The translations under genes were made by a program, and so were the position numbers. A stretch of 64,000 nucleotides of DNA, taken from positions 1-64,000 of the forward strand of contig NZ_AQVE01000021.1 of the NCBI RefSeq assembly GCF_000371925.1, read 5' to 3'. The DNA is from Thiolinea disciformis DSM 14473 (GTDB lineage Bacteria; Pseudomonadota; Gammaproteobacteria; Thiotrichales; Thiotrichaceae). The notes under the pieces are model-generated. The model did no database searches and was not told the origin of the DNA. It saw only the letters and a list, made by a program, of their open reading frames with translations. Of the stretch, positions 24,755 through 34,545 are shown one piece after another. How positions within the stretch are numbered: the stretch's first letter is position 1; each line of letters starts with the position of its first letter.

Positions 24755-25957
24755 ATGAATTTTGGCCTTGATCGTTTTTTACAAGATGCAAGCTTACGCG
24801 CATCACTGAAGGGCAAGCGTGTCGCCTTATTAGCGCATCCTGCCTCGCTAACGCACGATCTACATCATGCTTTAGATGCGATTTCTGCTTTGCCGGATAT
24901 TAAGCTAAGCGCTGCTTTCGGCCCACAACATGGTATTAAAGGCGATAAACAAGACAATATGGTTGAGTCGCCCGATTTCGTCGATGAGCAATATGGTATT
25001 CCCGTTTTCAGTTTATATGGCGAAGTACGTCGTCCTACGGCGGCCATGCTGGATAGTTTTGATGTCTTGTTAGTCGATTTACAAGATCTCGGTTGCCGTA
25101 TTTATACCTTCATTACCACCTTACGTTATGTACTAGAAGCCGCAGCACAAAACCACAAAGCGGTGTGGGTTTTAGATCGCCCCAATCCTATTGGTCGACC
25201 TATTGAGGGTTTAAGTTTACGCGCAGGCTGGGAAAGCTTTGTCGGAGCGGGTGAAATGCCCATGCGCCATGGCATGACCTTGGGGGAATTAGGTCAGTGG
25301 TTTATCCATGATTTAGCATTGGAACTTGATTATCGCGTTATTAGTATGCAAGGTTGGCAGCCCACAGCAGCACCAGGCTTTGGTTGGCCGCTGGGGGAGC
25401 GTATTTGGGTGAATCCAAGCCCTAACGCTCCGAATGTAGCAATGGCGCGCTGCTATGCCGGCACCGTGATGTTGGAGGGCACTACGCTCTCTGAAGGGCG
25501 CGGAACGACACGTCCTTTGGAAGTCTTTGGTGCACCTGATATTCAAGCGCGCGTTGTGATTAAAACGATGCAGCAACTTGCGCCGCAGTGGTTGGAGGGA
25601 TGTACTTTAAGAGAATGTTGGTTTGAACCAACCTTTCATAAACATCAGGCTAAGCTATGCTCAGGCGTACAACTTCATGCGGAGGCGCCCTTTTACCAGC
25701 ATGACATTTTTAAACCTTGGCGTGTACAAGCTTTAGCATTTAAAGCAATACGTCAGCTATATCCAGACTATGCATTGTGGCGTGAGTTTCCCTATGAGTA
25801 TGAATTTGGAAAGCTGCCTATCGATGTGATCAATGGAAGCCCCTTGTTGCGTGAGTGGGTGGATGATCCGCACGCTACAGCGGCTGATTTAGAGCGTATC
25901 ACGTTGCCTGACGAGCAAGCATGGCAAGCTATTCGCCAGCCGTTTCTTCTATATTAA
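24755..25957 (+). CDS. DUF1343 protein, NamZ-like exo-N-acetylmuramidase
   Basis: About 400 residues of the DUF1343 family, whose characterised member NamZ removes N-acetylmuramic acid from peptidoglycan fragment ends. Visible motifs are GPQHGIKGDKQDNMVES, SLYGEVRRPT, LVDLQDLGCRIYTFITTL and LDRPNPIGRP. Many family members are exported, yet no signal peptide is visible here, so this one may act in the cytoplasm. ATG 24755 fits the family's N-terminus; an upstream GTG at 24692 would add 21 unrelated residues. It heads a run of + strand genes. Confidence 0.88.
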   Translation: MNFGLDRFLQDASLRASLKGKRVALLAHPASLTHDLHHALDAISALPDIKLSAAFGPQHGIKGDKQDNMVESPDFVDEQYGIPVFSLYGEVRRPTAAMLDSFDVLLVDLQDLGCRIYTFITTLRYVLEAAAQNHKAVWVLDRPNPIGRPIEGLSLRAGWESFVGAGEMPMRHGMTLGELGQWFIHDLALELDYRVISMQGWQPTAAPGFGWPLGERIWVNPSPNAPNVAMARCYAGTVMLEGTTLSEGRGTTRPLEVFGAPDIQARVVIKTMQQLAPQWLEGCTLRECWFEPTFHKHQAKLCSGVQLHAEAPFYQHDIFKPWRVQALAFKAIRQLYPDYALWREFPYEYEFGKLPIDVINGSPLLREWVDDPHATAADLERITLPDEQAWQAIRQPFLLY

Positions 25958-25969
25958 GGCATAAAAAGA

Positions 25970-26299
25970 ATGGAGTATGTGTATTTAGGTTTGGCGATTA
26001 TCGCTGAAGTGATTGCAGCGAACGCGCTAAAAGCTTCTGGTGGCCTAACTAAGTTGTGGCCGTCAGTGATCATGTGTGTTAGCTATGCGCTGACTTTTTA
26101 TTTTATGACTATGGCATTACGTACCATTCCACTGGGTGTTACTTATGCGATTTGGTCAGGTGTTGGCATTGTATTAATTACCCTTACCAGTGTATTTTTT
26201 TTCAATGAAAAGGTGGATATGCCAGCCATCATTGGCATGGGTTTAATTATTGCCGGTGTGATTGTCATTAATGTATTTTCCAAAATCGTGCCACACTGA
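25970..26299 (+). CDS. SMR-family small multidrug transporter, EmrE-like
   Basis: A 109-residue protein with four membrane helices. The conserved Glu in the first helix (YLGLAIIAEVIA, residue about 13) couples substrate to protons; the family block IPLGVTYAIWSGVGIVLIT is present. It exports cationic compounds; some members export guanidinium-like products, so the neighbouring purine genes are of interest but prove nothing. It is twelve bases after the DUF1343 gene and may be co-transcribed. Confidence 0.92.
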   Translation: MEYVYLGLAIIAEVIAANALKASGGLTKLWPSVIMCVSYALTFYFMTMALRTIPLGVTYAIWSGVGIVLITLTSVFFFNEKVDMPAIIGMGLIIAGVIVINVFSKIVPH

Positions 26300-26332
26300 T
26301 ACGCTGCTAGCCTCACTAAGGGAGGCTAATCC

Positions 26333-27148
26333 ATGTTTGATTGGCAAACAGCGTTACAGCAACACTCGGCTAACCAAGCTATTCTTGTCACCGTTTTAAG
26401 CGTCAAGGGTTCGGCACCACGTGAAGTGGGTGCGCGAATGTTAGTCACAACACAGGCTATTTTTGATACGATTGGCGGTGGTCAATTAGAATACCAAGCC
26501 ATTCAACGTGCCCGCGCTACCTTAAACCAAACGGATGCCCCTCAATATTTCCAAACCTCTTATGCCTTAGGGGCTGATTGCCAGCAGTGTTGTGGTGGTG
26601 TGGTGACTTTGCATTTTGAGCGGCTTACATTGCCTGTTTTAACGGATTGGCAACCGCTTTGCTTACCGGAGCTAGTGAAGCCAATTGACTGGCATATTGC
26701 GGTGTTTGGGGCAGGGCATGTGGGCCAGGCTGTGGTGAGTTTATTAGCCAGTTTACCCTGCTCCATCACGTGGATTGACAATCGTCCGGAACAATTTCCA
26801 GCTATTTCTAAGCCCGCTATTAAAACTATTTTTCACCCAAGCCCGCCAGCCTATGTTGCTGATTTACCAGCAGACTGTTATTTTCTCATTATGACGCATG
26901 ACCATGCGCTGGATTTGGACTTATGTGACCATGTTTTAGCGCGTGATGAGTTTGCCTTTTTGGGCTTGATTGGATCCGCTAGCAAAGCTGCAAAGTTCAA
27001 ACACCGTTTAAGAGAACGCGGTTTGAGTGCTATACAATTGCAGCGCTTAGTTTGTCCGGTGGGCATCTCAGGGATTCGTCATAAGCAGCCTGCTGCCATT
27101 GCGGTGTCGGTAGTGGCACAATTGCTGCAAATACGCAGTCAGCATTAA
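26333..27148 (+). CDS. xdhC: Xanthine dehydrogenase accessory protein XdhC
   Basis: A 271-residue XdhC/CoxI-family protein. SVKGSAPREVGARMLV and the Cys-rich ADCQQCCGGVV are in the N-terminal domain; VFGAGHVGQAV opens the Rossmann-type C-terminal domain, which ends LVCPVGISGIRHKQPAAIAVS. It loads sulfurated molybdenum cofactor into xanthine dehydrogenase. GGGAGG precedes the ATG. The xdhA/xdhB subunits are not in the window, but the placement beside urate-degradation genes fits hypoxanthine/xanthine oxidation to urate. Confidence 0.92.
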   Translation: MFDWQTALQQHSANQAILVTVLSVKGSAPREVGARMLVTTQAIFDTIGGGQLEYQAIQRARATLNQTDAPQYFQTSYALGADCQQCCGGVVTLHFERLTLPVLTDWQPLCLPELVKPIDWHIAVFGAGHVGQAVVSLLASLPCSITWIDNRPEQFPAISKPAIKTIFHPSPPAYVADLPADCYFLIMTHDHALDLDLCDHVLARDEFAFLGLIGSASKAAKFKHRLRERGLSAIQLQRLVCPVGISGIRHKQPAAIAVSVVAQLLQIRSQH

Positions 27149-27174
27149 TAGTCCCCAGATCATCAAGGCTGAAC

Positions 27175-28713
27175 ATGAATCCAACCGCTCGTTTGGAATT
27201 ACGTGGTATTACAAAGCATTACCCCTCGGTAGTCGCCAATCAAGCGATTGATTTGGTCGTGCAGGCTGGTGAAATTCATGCGGTGTTGGGTGAAAATGGT
27301 GCAGGTAAAAGCACCTTAATGAAGATTATCTACGGGGTAGTCAAGCCTGATGCTGGTGAGATGCTCTGGAATGGAGCACCTCTCAAGATACAAAATCCTG
27401 CCCAAGCGCGCCAACTCGGTATCGGCATGGTGTTTCAGCACTTTTCCTTATTCGAAACCCTGACGGTCACTCAAAATATCGCTTTAGCCTTAGAAAAAAA
27501 TACTGATAGTCAGGATTTAAGTCAGCGTATTCGTGAAATTTCGGAACGTTATGGTCTGACTTTAGAGCCAGCGCGTTTAGTGCATAGTTTGTCAGTCGGT
27601 GAGCGCCAACGTGTTGAAATTGTGCGCTGTTTATTACAAGCGCCGAAACTCCTGATTATGGATGAGCCGACATCGGTATTAACGCCTCAAGCGGTTCGTA
27701 AGTTATTTGAAACCTTACGCCGTCTTTCCGATGAGGGCTGTAGCATTCTTTATGTTAGTCACAAACTGGATGAAATTCGCGAGCTATGCCATAAAGCCAC
27801 GGTTTTAAGAGCGGGGCAGGTCATAGGTTCAACGGATCCGCGTGAGAAAAGCGCGCGCGAACTGGCTGAAATGATGATTGGTAGTCGTTTGCCGAGTTTT
27901 GAAAAGCGCGAACTGCAAAACACGGGTGATATCAGACTCGAAGTCAAACAGCTTAGTCGTCGTGCTGATGACCCGTTTGGTACGCCTTTGCAGGCCATTA
28001 ATTTACAAGTGCGCAGTGGTGAGATCGTGGGTATTGCTGGCGTATCAGGCAATGGTCAACAAGAGTTAATGACCGCACTAAGTGGTGAATATTTAGATAA
28101 ATCCGCCAAGCAAGTCAGGGGCGATATTCTGCTTAAAGGAAAGTCAGTACTAGGTCTGGCAGCGGATCAGCGTCGCCAACAGGGCTTACGTTTTGTTCCT
28201 GAAGAGCGTCTAGGGCGTGGAGCTGTACCGGCGATGTCCTTGAGCTTAAATGCTTTACTGACCGGTTATGATTCAGGTTTGAGTCCTAAGCGCTTTATTA
28301 ATTACCACACTATCCACCAATTTGCGGCCACTTGTATCGAAAAATTCCGCGTAAAATGCAATAGCCCATACAGCGAGGCGCGTAGTCTTTCGGGGGGCAA
28401 TGTGCAGAAGTTTATCGTTGGGCGCGAATTAATGCTCCATCCAGAAGTCCTCTTAGTAGCGCAACCTACCTGGGGTGTTGATGTAGGGGCAGCCGTTTTT
28501 ATTCGCCAAGCCTTATTAGATTTGCGCGCCCAAGGGATTGCGATTTTAGTGGTTTCTGAAGAATTGGATGAGTTATTTGAAATTTGCGATCGCATTGCCG
28601 TGATTTATCAAGGCCAGCTTTCTGAGGCTCAGCCGGTGAATGAAACTAATCGTGAAGCGATTGGCTTATTAATGGGTGGTGCAGGCTTTGCCAAGCAGGA
28701 GCAAGCTGTATGA
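27175..28713 (+). CDS. BMP-type nucleoside/purine ABC transporter, double ATPase
   Basis: A 512-residue ATPase with two ABC domains, as in simple-sugar and nucleoside importers. The first has Walker A GENGAGKST (about 39-47) and the signature LSVGERQRVEI; the second is degenerate with SGNGQQELM and LSGGNVQKFIVGREL. It energises import with the two following permeases and the BMP-family binding protein. Its stop overlaps the next start by four bases. Context points to a nucleoside, nucleobase or urate as substrate. Confidence 0.9.
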   Translation: MNPTARLELRGITKHYPSVVANQAIDLVVQAGEIHAVLGENGAGKSTLMKIIYGVVKPDAGEMLWNGAPLKIQNPAQARQLGIGMVFQHFSLFETLTVTQNIALALEKNTDSQDLSQRIREISERYGLTLEPARLVHSLSVGERQRVEIVRCLLQAPKLLIMDEPTSVLTPQAVRKLFETLRRLSDEGCSILYVSHKLDEIRELCHKATVLRAGQVIGSTDPREKSARELAEMMIGSRLPSFEKRELQNTGDIRLEVKQLSRRADDPFGTPLQAINLQVRSGEIVGIAGVSGNGQQELMTALSGEYLDKSAKQVRGDILLKGKSVLGLAADQRRQQGLRFVPEERLGRGAVPAMSLSLNALLTGYDSGLSPKRFINYHTIHQFAATCIEKFRVKCNSPYSEARSLSGGNVQKFIVGRELMLHPEVLLVAQPTWGVDVGAAVFIRQALLDLRAQGIAILVVSEELDELFEICDRIAVIYQGQLSEAQPVNETNREAIGLLMGGAGFAKQEQAV

Positions 28714-29765
28714 GTTTACATCTTGAGCCACGCCTCCAACCCTCTAAGGTCATGGCCTACCTCTCGCCAGTGATTGCTATTAGCCTAACCTTATTTGTGG
28801 GTGTTTTATTATTTACCGCGCTCGGAAAATCGCCTGCCGCAGCTTTTCACGCCTTTTTTATTAAGCCTATTGATAATTGGTATGGCTTTGGTGAGTTGCT
28901 CATTAAAGCCTCTCCTTTAGCTCTCATTGCTTTGGGGCTTTCGGTAGGTTTTCGCGCTAACATTTGGAATATTGGAGCGGAAGGGCAACTTATTGTCGGG
29001 GCGATTGCTGCTGGGGGCGTTGCGTTAGCCTTACACGAAACAGCAGCGTGGTGGGTCTTGCCACTCATGTTTATTGCCGGTGCTTTGGGCGGTATGCTCT
29101 GGGCAGCGATTCCCGCATGGTTACGCACGCGCTTTAATGCCAATGAAATCCTTGTCAGTCTAATGTTGGTGTATGTAGCGAATTTGTTGCTAAGTTGGTT
29201 AATTCATGGCCCCTGGCGTGATCCTGACGGCTATGGTTTTCCGCAGTCATTGGTCTTTAGTGATGCGGCTATGCTCCCGATTTTATTAGCTGGCACGCGT
29301 ACTCATGCTGGTGTGTTGATAACGCTAGTGGCATTAGTCGTCGCTTATGTTTTTTTCCGCTGGAGCTTAATGGCTTTCAAAATGAATGTCACAGGTTTAG
29401 CGCCACGGGCAGCGGCTTATGCGGGTTTTAATCAGAAGCGCATGATATGGATTGGCTTATTAACAGGTGGCACAGCAGCGGGGTTGGCGGGTACGAGTGA
29501 GATTGCAGGGCCGATTGGACAATTACTCATTCCGGTTTCACCCGGCTATGGTTTTTCCGCGATCATTGTAGCCTTCGTAGGGCGCTTAAATCCCATTGGC
29601 ATTTTTCTAGCAAGTTTGTTAATGGCCTTATTGTATCTAGGCGGGGAGGCTGGACAGATGCAGTTGTCGTTACCTTCCTCTGTGAGTAGTGTGTTCCAAG
29701 GTTTGCTCTTATTCTTTTTATTAGCCACCGATGTCTTGATTAATTACCGGCTGCGTTGGAGTTAA
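28710..29765 (+). CDS. BMP-type ABC transporter permease 1
   Basis: A 351-residue permease of the BPD_transp_2 type with about nine to ten helices. ALGLSVGFRANIWNIGAEGQ and RFNANEILVSLMLVYVANLL are typical of the larger permease in nucleoside importers (YufP/NupP-like). It overlaps the ATPase gene and is four bases from permease 2. Confidence 0.9.
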   Translation: MSLHLEPRLQPSKVMAYLSPVIAISLTLFVGVLLFTALGKSPAAAFHAFFIKPIDNWYGFGELLIKASPLALIALGLSVGFRANIWNIGAEGQLIVGAIAAGGVALALHETAAWWVLPLMFIAGALGGMLWAAIPAWLRTRFNANEILVSLMLVYVANLLLSWLIHGPWRDPDGYGFPQSLVFSDAAMLPILLAGTRTHAGVLITLVALVVAYVFFRWSLMAFKMNVTGLAPRAAAYAGFNQKRMIWIGLLTGGTAAGLAGTSEIAGPIGQLLIPVSPGYGFSAIIVAFVGRLNPIGIFLASLLMALLYLGGEAGQMQLSLPSSVSSVFQGLLLFFLLATDVLINYRLRWS

Positions 29766-29769
29766 TATT

Positions 29770-30699
29770 ATGGGTCTAGACGCTATCGTATTGATTTTGG
29801 TGGCAACCGTTGCGGCCAGTGTACCCTTGATTTTAGCAGCCTTAGGGGAGCTGGTAGTTGAAAAGTCAGGCGTATTAAATTTGGGGGTTGAAGGCATGAT
29901 GGCGGTGGGCGCTATTGTTGCTTTTGCGGTTGCGGTTGAAACCCAACAATTAAGCCTAGCGGCGCTGGCAGGTGCTTTGGCAGGTGCTTTGATGTCTTTG
30001 ATTTTCGCTTTTATCACCTTGACCTTAATGGCTAATCAAGTAGCAACTGGCTTGGCACTCACTTTGTTCGGCACAGGTTTAAGCGCTTTTTTGGGTTTAA
30101 AATATACCAGTGTGGCTTTAGATGGGGCGAAAGCCATGACTATTCCTATATTAAGTGACATTCCAGTATTGGGAAAGCTTTTGTTTTCCTATAATGGTTT
30201 TGTTTATTTTGCAGTGTTGGTTTTTCTAGCCATTTCTTGGTTTTTATACCGTAGTCGTGCAGGTTTAGTCTTACGCGCTATTGGCGAATCACCGAGTTCA
30301 GCCCATGCCTTGGGCGCTTCGGTAATCAAAGTTCGCTATTTAGCGGTGTTATTTGGTGGTGCCATGGCCGGTTTAGCCGGGGCTTATTTGTCGACTGCTT
30401 ATACGCCATTGTGGGCTGAAGGAATGATTGCCGGGCGTGGCTGGATTGCGCTAGCGTTGGTGGTGTTTGCGACTTGGCGACCCGCTCGGGTGTTAATAGG
30501 TGCCTTATTATTTGGCGGGGTGACTATTGCCCAATTTCATGTGCAGGGTATTGGCATTGAAATTCCTGCACAGTTTTTGTCTATGTTGCCGTATCTGGCA
30601 ACCATTCTCGTCTTAGTGGTGATCTCGCGTGATGCAGGTTTGATTCGTCTAAACGCACCGGCTTCATTGGGGCAGCCGTTTCATAAGCAAGGCCATTAA
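29770..30699 (+). CDS. BMP-type ABC transporter permease 2
   Basis: A 309-residue permease of the same superfamily (YufQ/NupQ-like). SVPLILAALGELVVEKSGVL and LNLGVEGMMAVGAI are the conserved entry; RAIGESPSSAHALGAS is the coupling loop. Together with the previous gene it forms the heterodimeric channel. It is followed by the binding protein gene after 33 bases. Confidence 0.9.
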   Translation: MGLDAIVLILVATVAASVPLILAALGELVVEKSGVLNLGVEGMMAVGAIVAFAVAVETQQLSLAALAGALAGALMSLIFAFITLTLMANQVATGLALTLFGTGLSAFLGLKYTSVALDGAKAMTIPILSDIPVLGKLLFSYNGFVYFAVLVFLAISWFLYRSRAGLVLRAIGESPSSAHALGASVIKVRYLAVLFGGAMAGLAGAYLSTAYTPLWAEGMIAGRGWIALALVVFATWRPARVLIGALLFGGVTIAQFHVQGIGIEIPAQFLSMLPYLATILVLVVISRDAGLIRLNAPASLGQPFHKQGH

Positions 30700-30732
30700 G
30701 CATTTCAGATTTTTTATTGAGGAGCATGTTGA

Positions 30733-31821
30733 ATGAAGCAAAACAAATTAATCGCAGCCATAAAAGGTCTGTTGGGCGCTGCTTTGCTGGTGGGTATGGC
30801 CAGTACCGCCCAAGCCGCCGATCCTGTAAAAGTGGGCTTTGTCTATGTGAGTCCAGTGGGAGATGCGGGTTGGACTTATCAGCATGACTTAGGCCGTAAA
30901 GCGCTGGAAGAAAAGTTTGGCGATAAAATTAAGGTCAAGTTTGTTGATGGTGTGCCTGAAGGCGCGGAAGCAGAACGCGTGATTCGCGAGCTAGCCGCCG
31001 ATGGGAGTAAGATGGTATTTGCGACTTCCTTTGGTTTCATGAATCCAACCTTGAAAGTGGCGAAAGCTTTTCCGGATGTGGCGTTTAATCATGCGACAGG
31101 CTATAAAACAGCGGATAATGTTGGGATTTATAATGCACGTTTCTACGAAGGCCGTTATTTGGCGGGTATGATTGCCGGTGGCATGACCAAGACAAATATA
31201 TTAGGCGATGTGGCAGCGTTTCCGATTCCGGAAGTGATTCAAGGGATTAATGCTTATACACGCGGTGCTTTAGCAGTTAATCCTAACATCAAAATGAAAG
31301 TCGTGTGGGTCAATTCATGGTTTGATCCGGGTCGTGAACGTGAAGCAGCAGTAGCACTAATGGATCAGGGAGCGGATGTTATTACCCATCATACTGACTC
31401 GACAGCGGTGGTTGCAGCGGCAGAGGAAAAAGGTAAATACGCGGTTGCTTACAACTCAGATATGTCTAAATACGGCGCTAAAGCACAATTGACGGCTGTT
31501 ACCCATCATTGGGAAAAATTTTATACCGATGAAGTACAAAAAGTCTTAGACGGTAATTGGAAGCCGGGTAATGTCTGGGGTGGCATTAAAGAAGGTATGG
31601 TGAGCCTCGCTAAGATTAGCGATGATGTTCCTGCGGATCTGAAAGCCAAAGTGGAACAAGCGACTAAAGATATTGCCGAAGGAAAATTACATCCGTTTGC
31701 TGGCCCAGTGTTGGATCAAGATGGCGCGGAGAAAGTGCCAGCCGGTAAGAATATGGACGATGAAGCCCTAGCCAAAATGGATTTTTATGTAAAAGGCGTG
31801 GAAGGCAAATTGCCTAAGTAA
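30733..31821 (+). CDS. BMP-family (PnrA/Med-like) substrate-binding protein
   Basis: A 362-residue periplasmic binding protein with a signal peptide ending AQAA. VGFVYVSPVGDAGWTYQHDL, FATSFGFMNPTLKVA and YNARFYEGRYLAGMIAGGMT are the BMP/PnrA signature blocks. Characterised homologues bind purine nucleosides. Placed between its permeases and puuD, it may bind urate or a precursor purine. GAGGAG lies upstream of the ATG. Confidence 0.9.
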   Translation: MKQNKLIAAIKGLLGAALLVGMASTAQAADPVKVGFVYVSPVGDAGWTYQHDLGRKALEEKFGDKIKVKFVDGVPEGAEAERVIRELAADGSKMVFATSFGFMNPTLKVAKAFPDVAFNHATGYKTADNVGIYNARFYEGRYLAGMIAGGMTKTNILGDVAAFPIPEVIQGINAYTRGALAVNPNIKMKVVWVNSWFDPGREREAAVALMDQGADVITHHTDSTAVVAAAEEKGKYAVAYNSDMSKYGAKAQLTAVTHHWEKFYTDEVQKVLDGNWKPGNVWGGIKEGMVSLAKISDDVPADLKAKVEQATKDIAEGKLHPFAGPVLDQDGAEKVPAGKNMDDEALAKMDFYVKGVEGKLPK

Positions 31822-31832
31822 GGACGCTTTTA

Positions 31833-31856
31833 ACCCTCCTCAACTGTGGGGAGGGT
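31833..31856 (+). terminator. Hairpin between the importer and puuD
   Basis: Perfect seven-base arms ACCCTCC (31833-31839) and GGAGGGT (31850-31856) with a ten-base loop lie twelve bases after the binding-protein stop. No T tract follows, so it may be an RNA-stabilising or processing element or a weak terminator that lets puuD be read at a lower level. Confidence 0.45.
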
Positions 31857-31878
31857 CTCTCGTAGAGCGGGGTATGCT

Positions 31879-33060
31879 GTGGAAACTATAATAATTGAAT
31901 GGCTCAGTTTAGCTTTCCGTTGGATTCATATCATTACTGGCATTGCTTGGATTGGTGCCTCTTTCTATTTTAACTGGTTACTCAATCACCTTCTCACTGC
32001 TGATGATCCTAAAATTGCAGGGCAGCTGTGGGCCTTACACGCCGGTGGTTTTTTTAACGTCGAAAAGCGCAATATTGAGCCCGGAAAGTTGCCTGAACCT
32101 TTACATTGGTTCAAGTGGGAGTCGTATTGGACGTGGATTAGTGGATTTACACTGCTTGTTATTGTTTATTATTTTGGCGCTGAAGCTTATTTAATTGATC
32201 CTGCTGTTCTGGCATTAAAACCTTGGCAAGCAATTCTGATCAGCTTATTTACCTTAGCGGGCGCTTGGCTGGTTTATCACTTTCTCTGGACGAGTCGATT
32301 TGCGCGCGACAATCCCAAAGCTGGTTTAATCATCACTACCTTGTTTGTGCTAGTGGTTTCCATTGCACTCACACAGGTATTTAGTGGGCGTGGCGCGTTT
32401 CTACATGTAGGCGCCATGCTAGCAACTTGGATGACGGGCAATGTGTTTTTTGTGATTATGCCAGCGCAACGTCAATTGGTGAAAGCGACCCTGGAAGGTC
32501 GTGAACAGGATAAGCAGCTTGCGGCGGATGCAGGTGCGCGTTCACTGCATAATAATTATCTTACCTTGCCCGTACTGTTCTGCATGATCAGTAATCACTA
32601 TCCCGCTACTTTCGGAAGTGCTTATAATTGGTTGATTTTAATTGGCTTGTTTGCAGTTGGTATTCTTGTGCGCCATTACTTTAATGTGCGTGAAAAGCAA
32701 GGCAATCTCCAAGCAGCATGGATGCTCATCGTATCGTTGGTTTTATTTGTAGGTGTAGCGCTACTGGCGAGTTATCCGCAAATCAAACTGGCATTAAGTG
32801 ATAACGCCCCACTGACTTATGCGCAGATTAAACCGATCGTCGATAAGCACTGTGTGAACTGCCACGCCGCGAAACCCACTAGCACTTTATTTGCTACTGC
32901 ACCGAAAGGGGTGATGTTTGACACAGAGGCTGAGCTGAAGGCTAAAGCGGCTTTGATTGTTACGCAGGTCAGTACTAAGGTGATGCCCTTAGGGAATTTG
33001 ACTCAGATGAGCGAGGATGAGCGCAACTTATTGGTGCAATGGGCACAATCACAGCCATAA
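31879..33060 (+). CDS. puuD: Urate hydroxylase PuuD (membrane-bound, cytochrome c fusion)
   Basis: About 393 residues. Around eight membrane helices (WIHIITGIAWIGASFYFNWL first) form the N-terminal PuuD domain, followed by a C-terminal c-type cytochrome with CVNCH (about 325-329) and a later Met (KVMPLGNL) as likely axial ligand. PuuD oxidises urate to 5-hydroxyisourate and passes electrons to the respiratory chain. GTG 31879 is chosen because earlier in-frame codons run into the upstream hairpin; the start is uncertain. It begins the urate-to-glyoxylate gene row. Confidence 0.9.
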   Translation: METIIIEWLSLAFRWIHIITGIAWIGASFYFNWLLNHLLTADDPKIAGQLWALHAGGFFNVEKRNIEPGKLPEPLHWFKWESYWTWISGFTLLVIVYYFGAEAYLIDPAVLALKPWQAILISLFTLAGAWLVYHFLWTSRFARDNPKAGLIITTLFVLVVSIALTQVFSGRGAFLHVGAMLATWMTGNVFFVIMPAQRQLVKATLEGREQDKQLAADAGARSLHNNYLTLPVLFCMISNHYPATFGSAYNWLILIGLFAVGILVRHYFNVREKQGNLQAAWMLIVSLVLFVGVALLASYPQIKLALSDNAPLTYAQIKPIVDKHCVNCHAAKPTSTLFATAPKGVMFDTEAELKAKAALIVTQVSTKVMPLGNLTQMSEDERNLLVQWAQSQP

Positions 33061-33084
33061 GATAAACTGCAAGGACTAGTGAGC

Positions 33085-34026
33085 ATGATGACTCCTCAGC
33101 AAAAAGACTCCAACTATCCACGTGACTTAATAGGCTATGCCGACCAAGTACCCAAAGCTAATTGGCCGGGTGGGGCGCGGATTGCGCTACAGTTCGTTCT
33201 GAATTATGAGGAAGGCGGAGAAAATTCTATTCTGCATGGCGATGCGGCGTCTGAAACCTTTCTTTCCGAAATTATTGGTGCACGTGCGTATGAGGGAATG
33301 CGTCACCCAAGCATGGAATCTCTTTACGAATATGGTAGTCGTGTGGGCTTTTGGCGTATTTATAAATTATTCCATGAGCGCCATATCCCGCTGACTATTT
33401 TCGGTGTTGCGATGGCCTTAGCGCGTAATCCTCGTGCCGTGGAGGCCATGCTAAAAGCAGATTTTGAAATTTGTAGTCATGGCTGGCGTTGGATTGATTA
33501 TCAATTCATGGATAAAGACACCGAGCGCGAGCACATGCAACGTGCCATTGAGATTATCGAGCAGATGACGGGTGCCAAACCTAAGGGTTGGTATACCGGA
33601 CGTACTAGTCCAAATACGCGTGATTTAGTCGTTGAGCAGGGTAGCTTTGTTTATGACGCGGATGATTACAGCGATGATTTGCCGTTTTGGGTGCAGGTGC
33701 AGGGCAAAAATCACTTGGTGATACCTTATACACTTGATACCAATGATATGCGTTTTGCCAGCTTCCAAGGGTTTAATAGCGGTGAGCAGTATTTTCAGTA
33801 CCTAAAAGATGCCTTTGATGTGTTGTACGCGGAGGGTGCTGAAACGCCGAAAATGCTCTCCATTGGTTTACATTGTCGTATTGTGGGGCGGCCTGCGCGT
33901 TTCGCGGCCTTACAGCGCTTTGTCGATTATGTACAAAGCCATCCCGATGTCTGGCTGTGTCGACGCATTGATATAGCCGAACATTGGATCAAGGAGCATC
34001 CCGCGTCCAAAGGTAGTCGCGTATGA
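33085..34026 (+). CDS. puuE: Allantoinase PuuE
   Basis: A 313-residue member of the polysaccharide-deacetylase-like allantoinases. YPRDLIGYADQVPKANWPGG, FVLNYEEGGENSILHGD, the metal-binding SHGWRWIDYQF and GWYTGRTSPNTR are characteristic. It opens the allantoin ring to allantoate, without relation to the DAL1/AllB amidohydrolases. ATG 33085 is preferred (AAGGA at 33071-33075); GTG 33079 is possible. Its stop overlaps the next start in ATGA. Confidence 0.93.
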   Translation: MMTPQQKDSNYPRDLIGYADQVPKANWPGGARIALQFVLNYEEGGENSILHGDAASETFLSEIIGARAYEGMRHPSMESLYEYGSRVGFWRIYKLFHERHIPLTIFGVAMALARNPRAVEAMLKADFEICSHGWRWIDYQFMDKDTEREHMQRAIEIIEQMTGAKPKGWYTGRTSPNTRDLVVEQGSFVYDADDYSDDLPFWVQVQGKNHLVIPYTLDTNDMRFASFQGFNSGEQYFQYLKDAFDVLYAEGAETPKMLSIGLHCRIVGRPARFAALQRFVDYVQSHPDVWLCRRIDIAEHWIKEHPASKGSRV

Positions 34027-34532
34027 AATACACGATTGCTGCACTTAATGCGTTAAACCCAGCCGATTTCGTGAAACTACTGGGAGGCGTTTATGAGCAT
34101 TCGCCTTGGGTAGCGGAGCGCGCTTATCCCGCAAGGCCATTTGCAGACCGTGAGGCTTTACTCACGGCTATGTGTGACAGCTTGGCTCAAGCTTCCTATG
34201 AAGAGCAATTAGCGTTGATTCGTGCCCATCCTGATTTGGCGGGAAAAGCGGCTTTGCGTGGTGAATTGACGGCGGCTTCGACTAATGAACAAGCTAGTGC
34301 TGGTTTAGATCAATGCTCGCCGGAAGAATTAGCACGCTTTCATGATTTGAATACGCGTTATAAAGATCGCTTTGAATTTCCATTTATTATGGCGGTAAAA
34401 AATGCAACGCGGCAGCAAATTTTAGGGGGCTTTGAAACGCGACTTCATAATAGTAAAAGCGAAGAGTTTGCGATGGCTTTAAGTCAAATAAATCGTATTG
34501 CCATGTTTCGCGTTAATGATTTAATACTATAG
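34023..34532 (+). CDS. uraD: OHCU decarboxylase
   Basis: A 169-residue 2-oxo-4-hydroxy-4-carboxy-5-ureidoimidazoline decarboxylase. GGVYEHSPWVAERA carries the catalytic His; IRAHPDLAGKAA and EFPFIMAVKNATRQQIL are the other family blocks. It turns OHCU into S-allantoin. Translationally coupled to puuE by a four-base overlap. The preceding step, hydroxyisourate hydrolase, is not encoded here. Confidence 0.93.
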   Translation: MKYTIAALNALNPADFVKLLGGVYEHSPWVAERAYPARPFADREALLTAMCDSLAQASYEEQLALIRAHPDLAGKAALRGELTAASTNEQASAGLDQCSPEELARFHDLNTRYKDRFEFPFIMAVKNATRQQILGGFETRLHNSKSEEFAMALSQINRIAMFRVNDLIL

Positions 34533-34545
34533 GGATATAACAAAA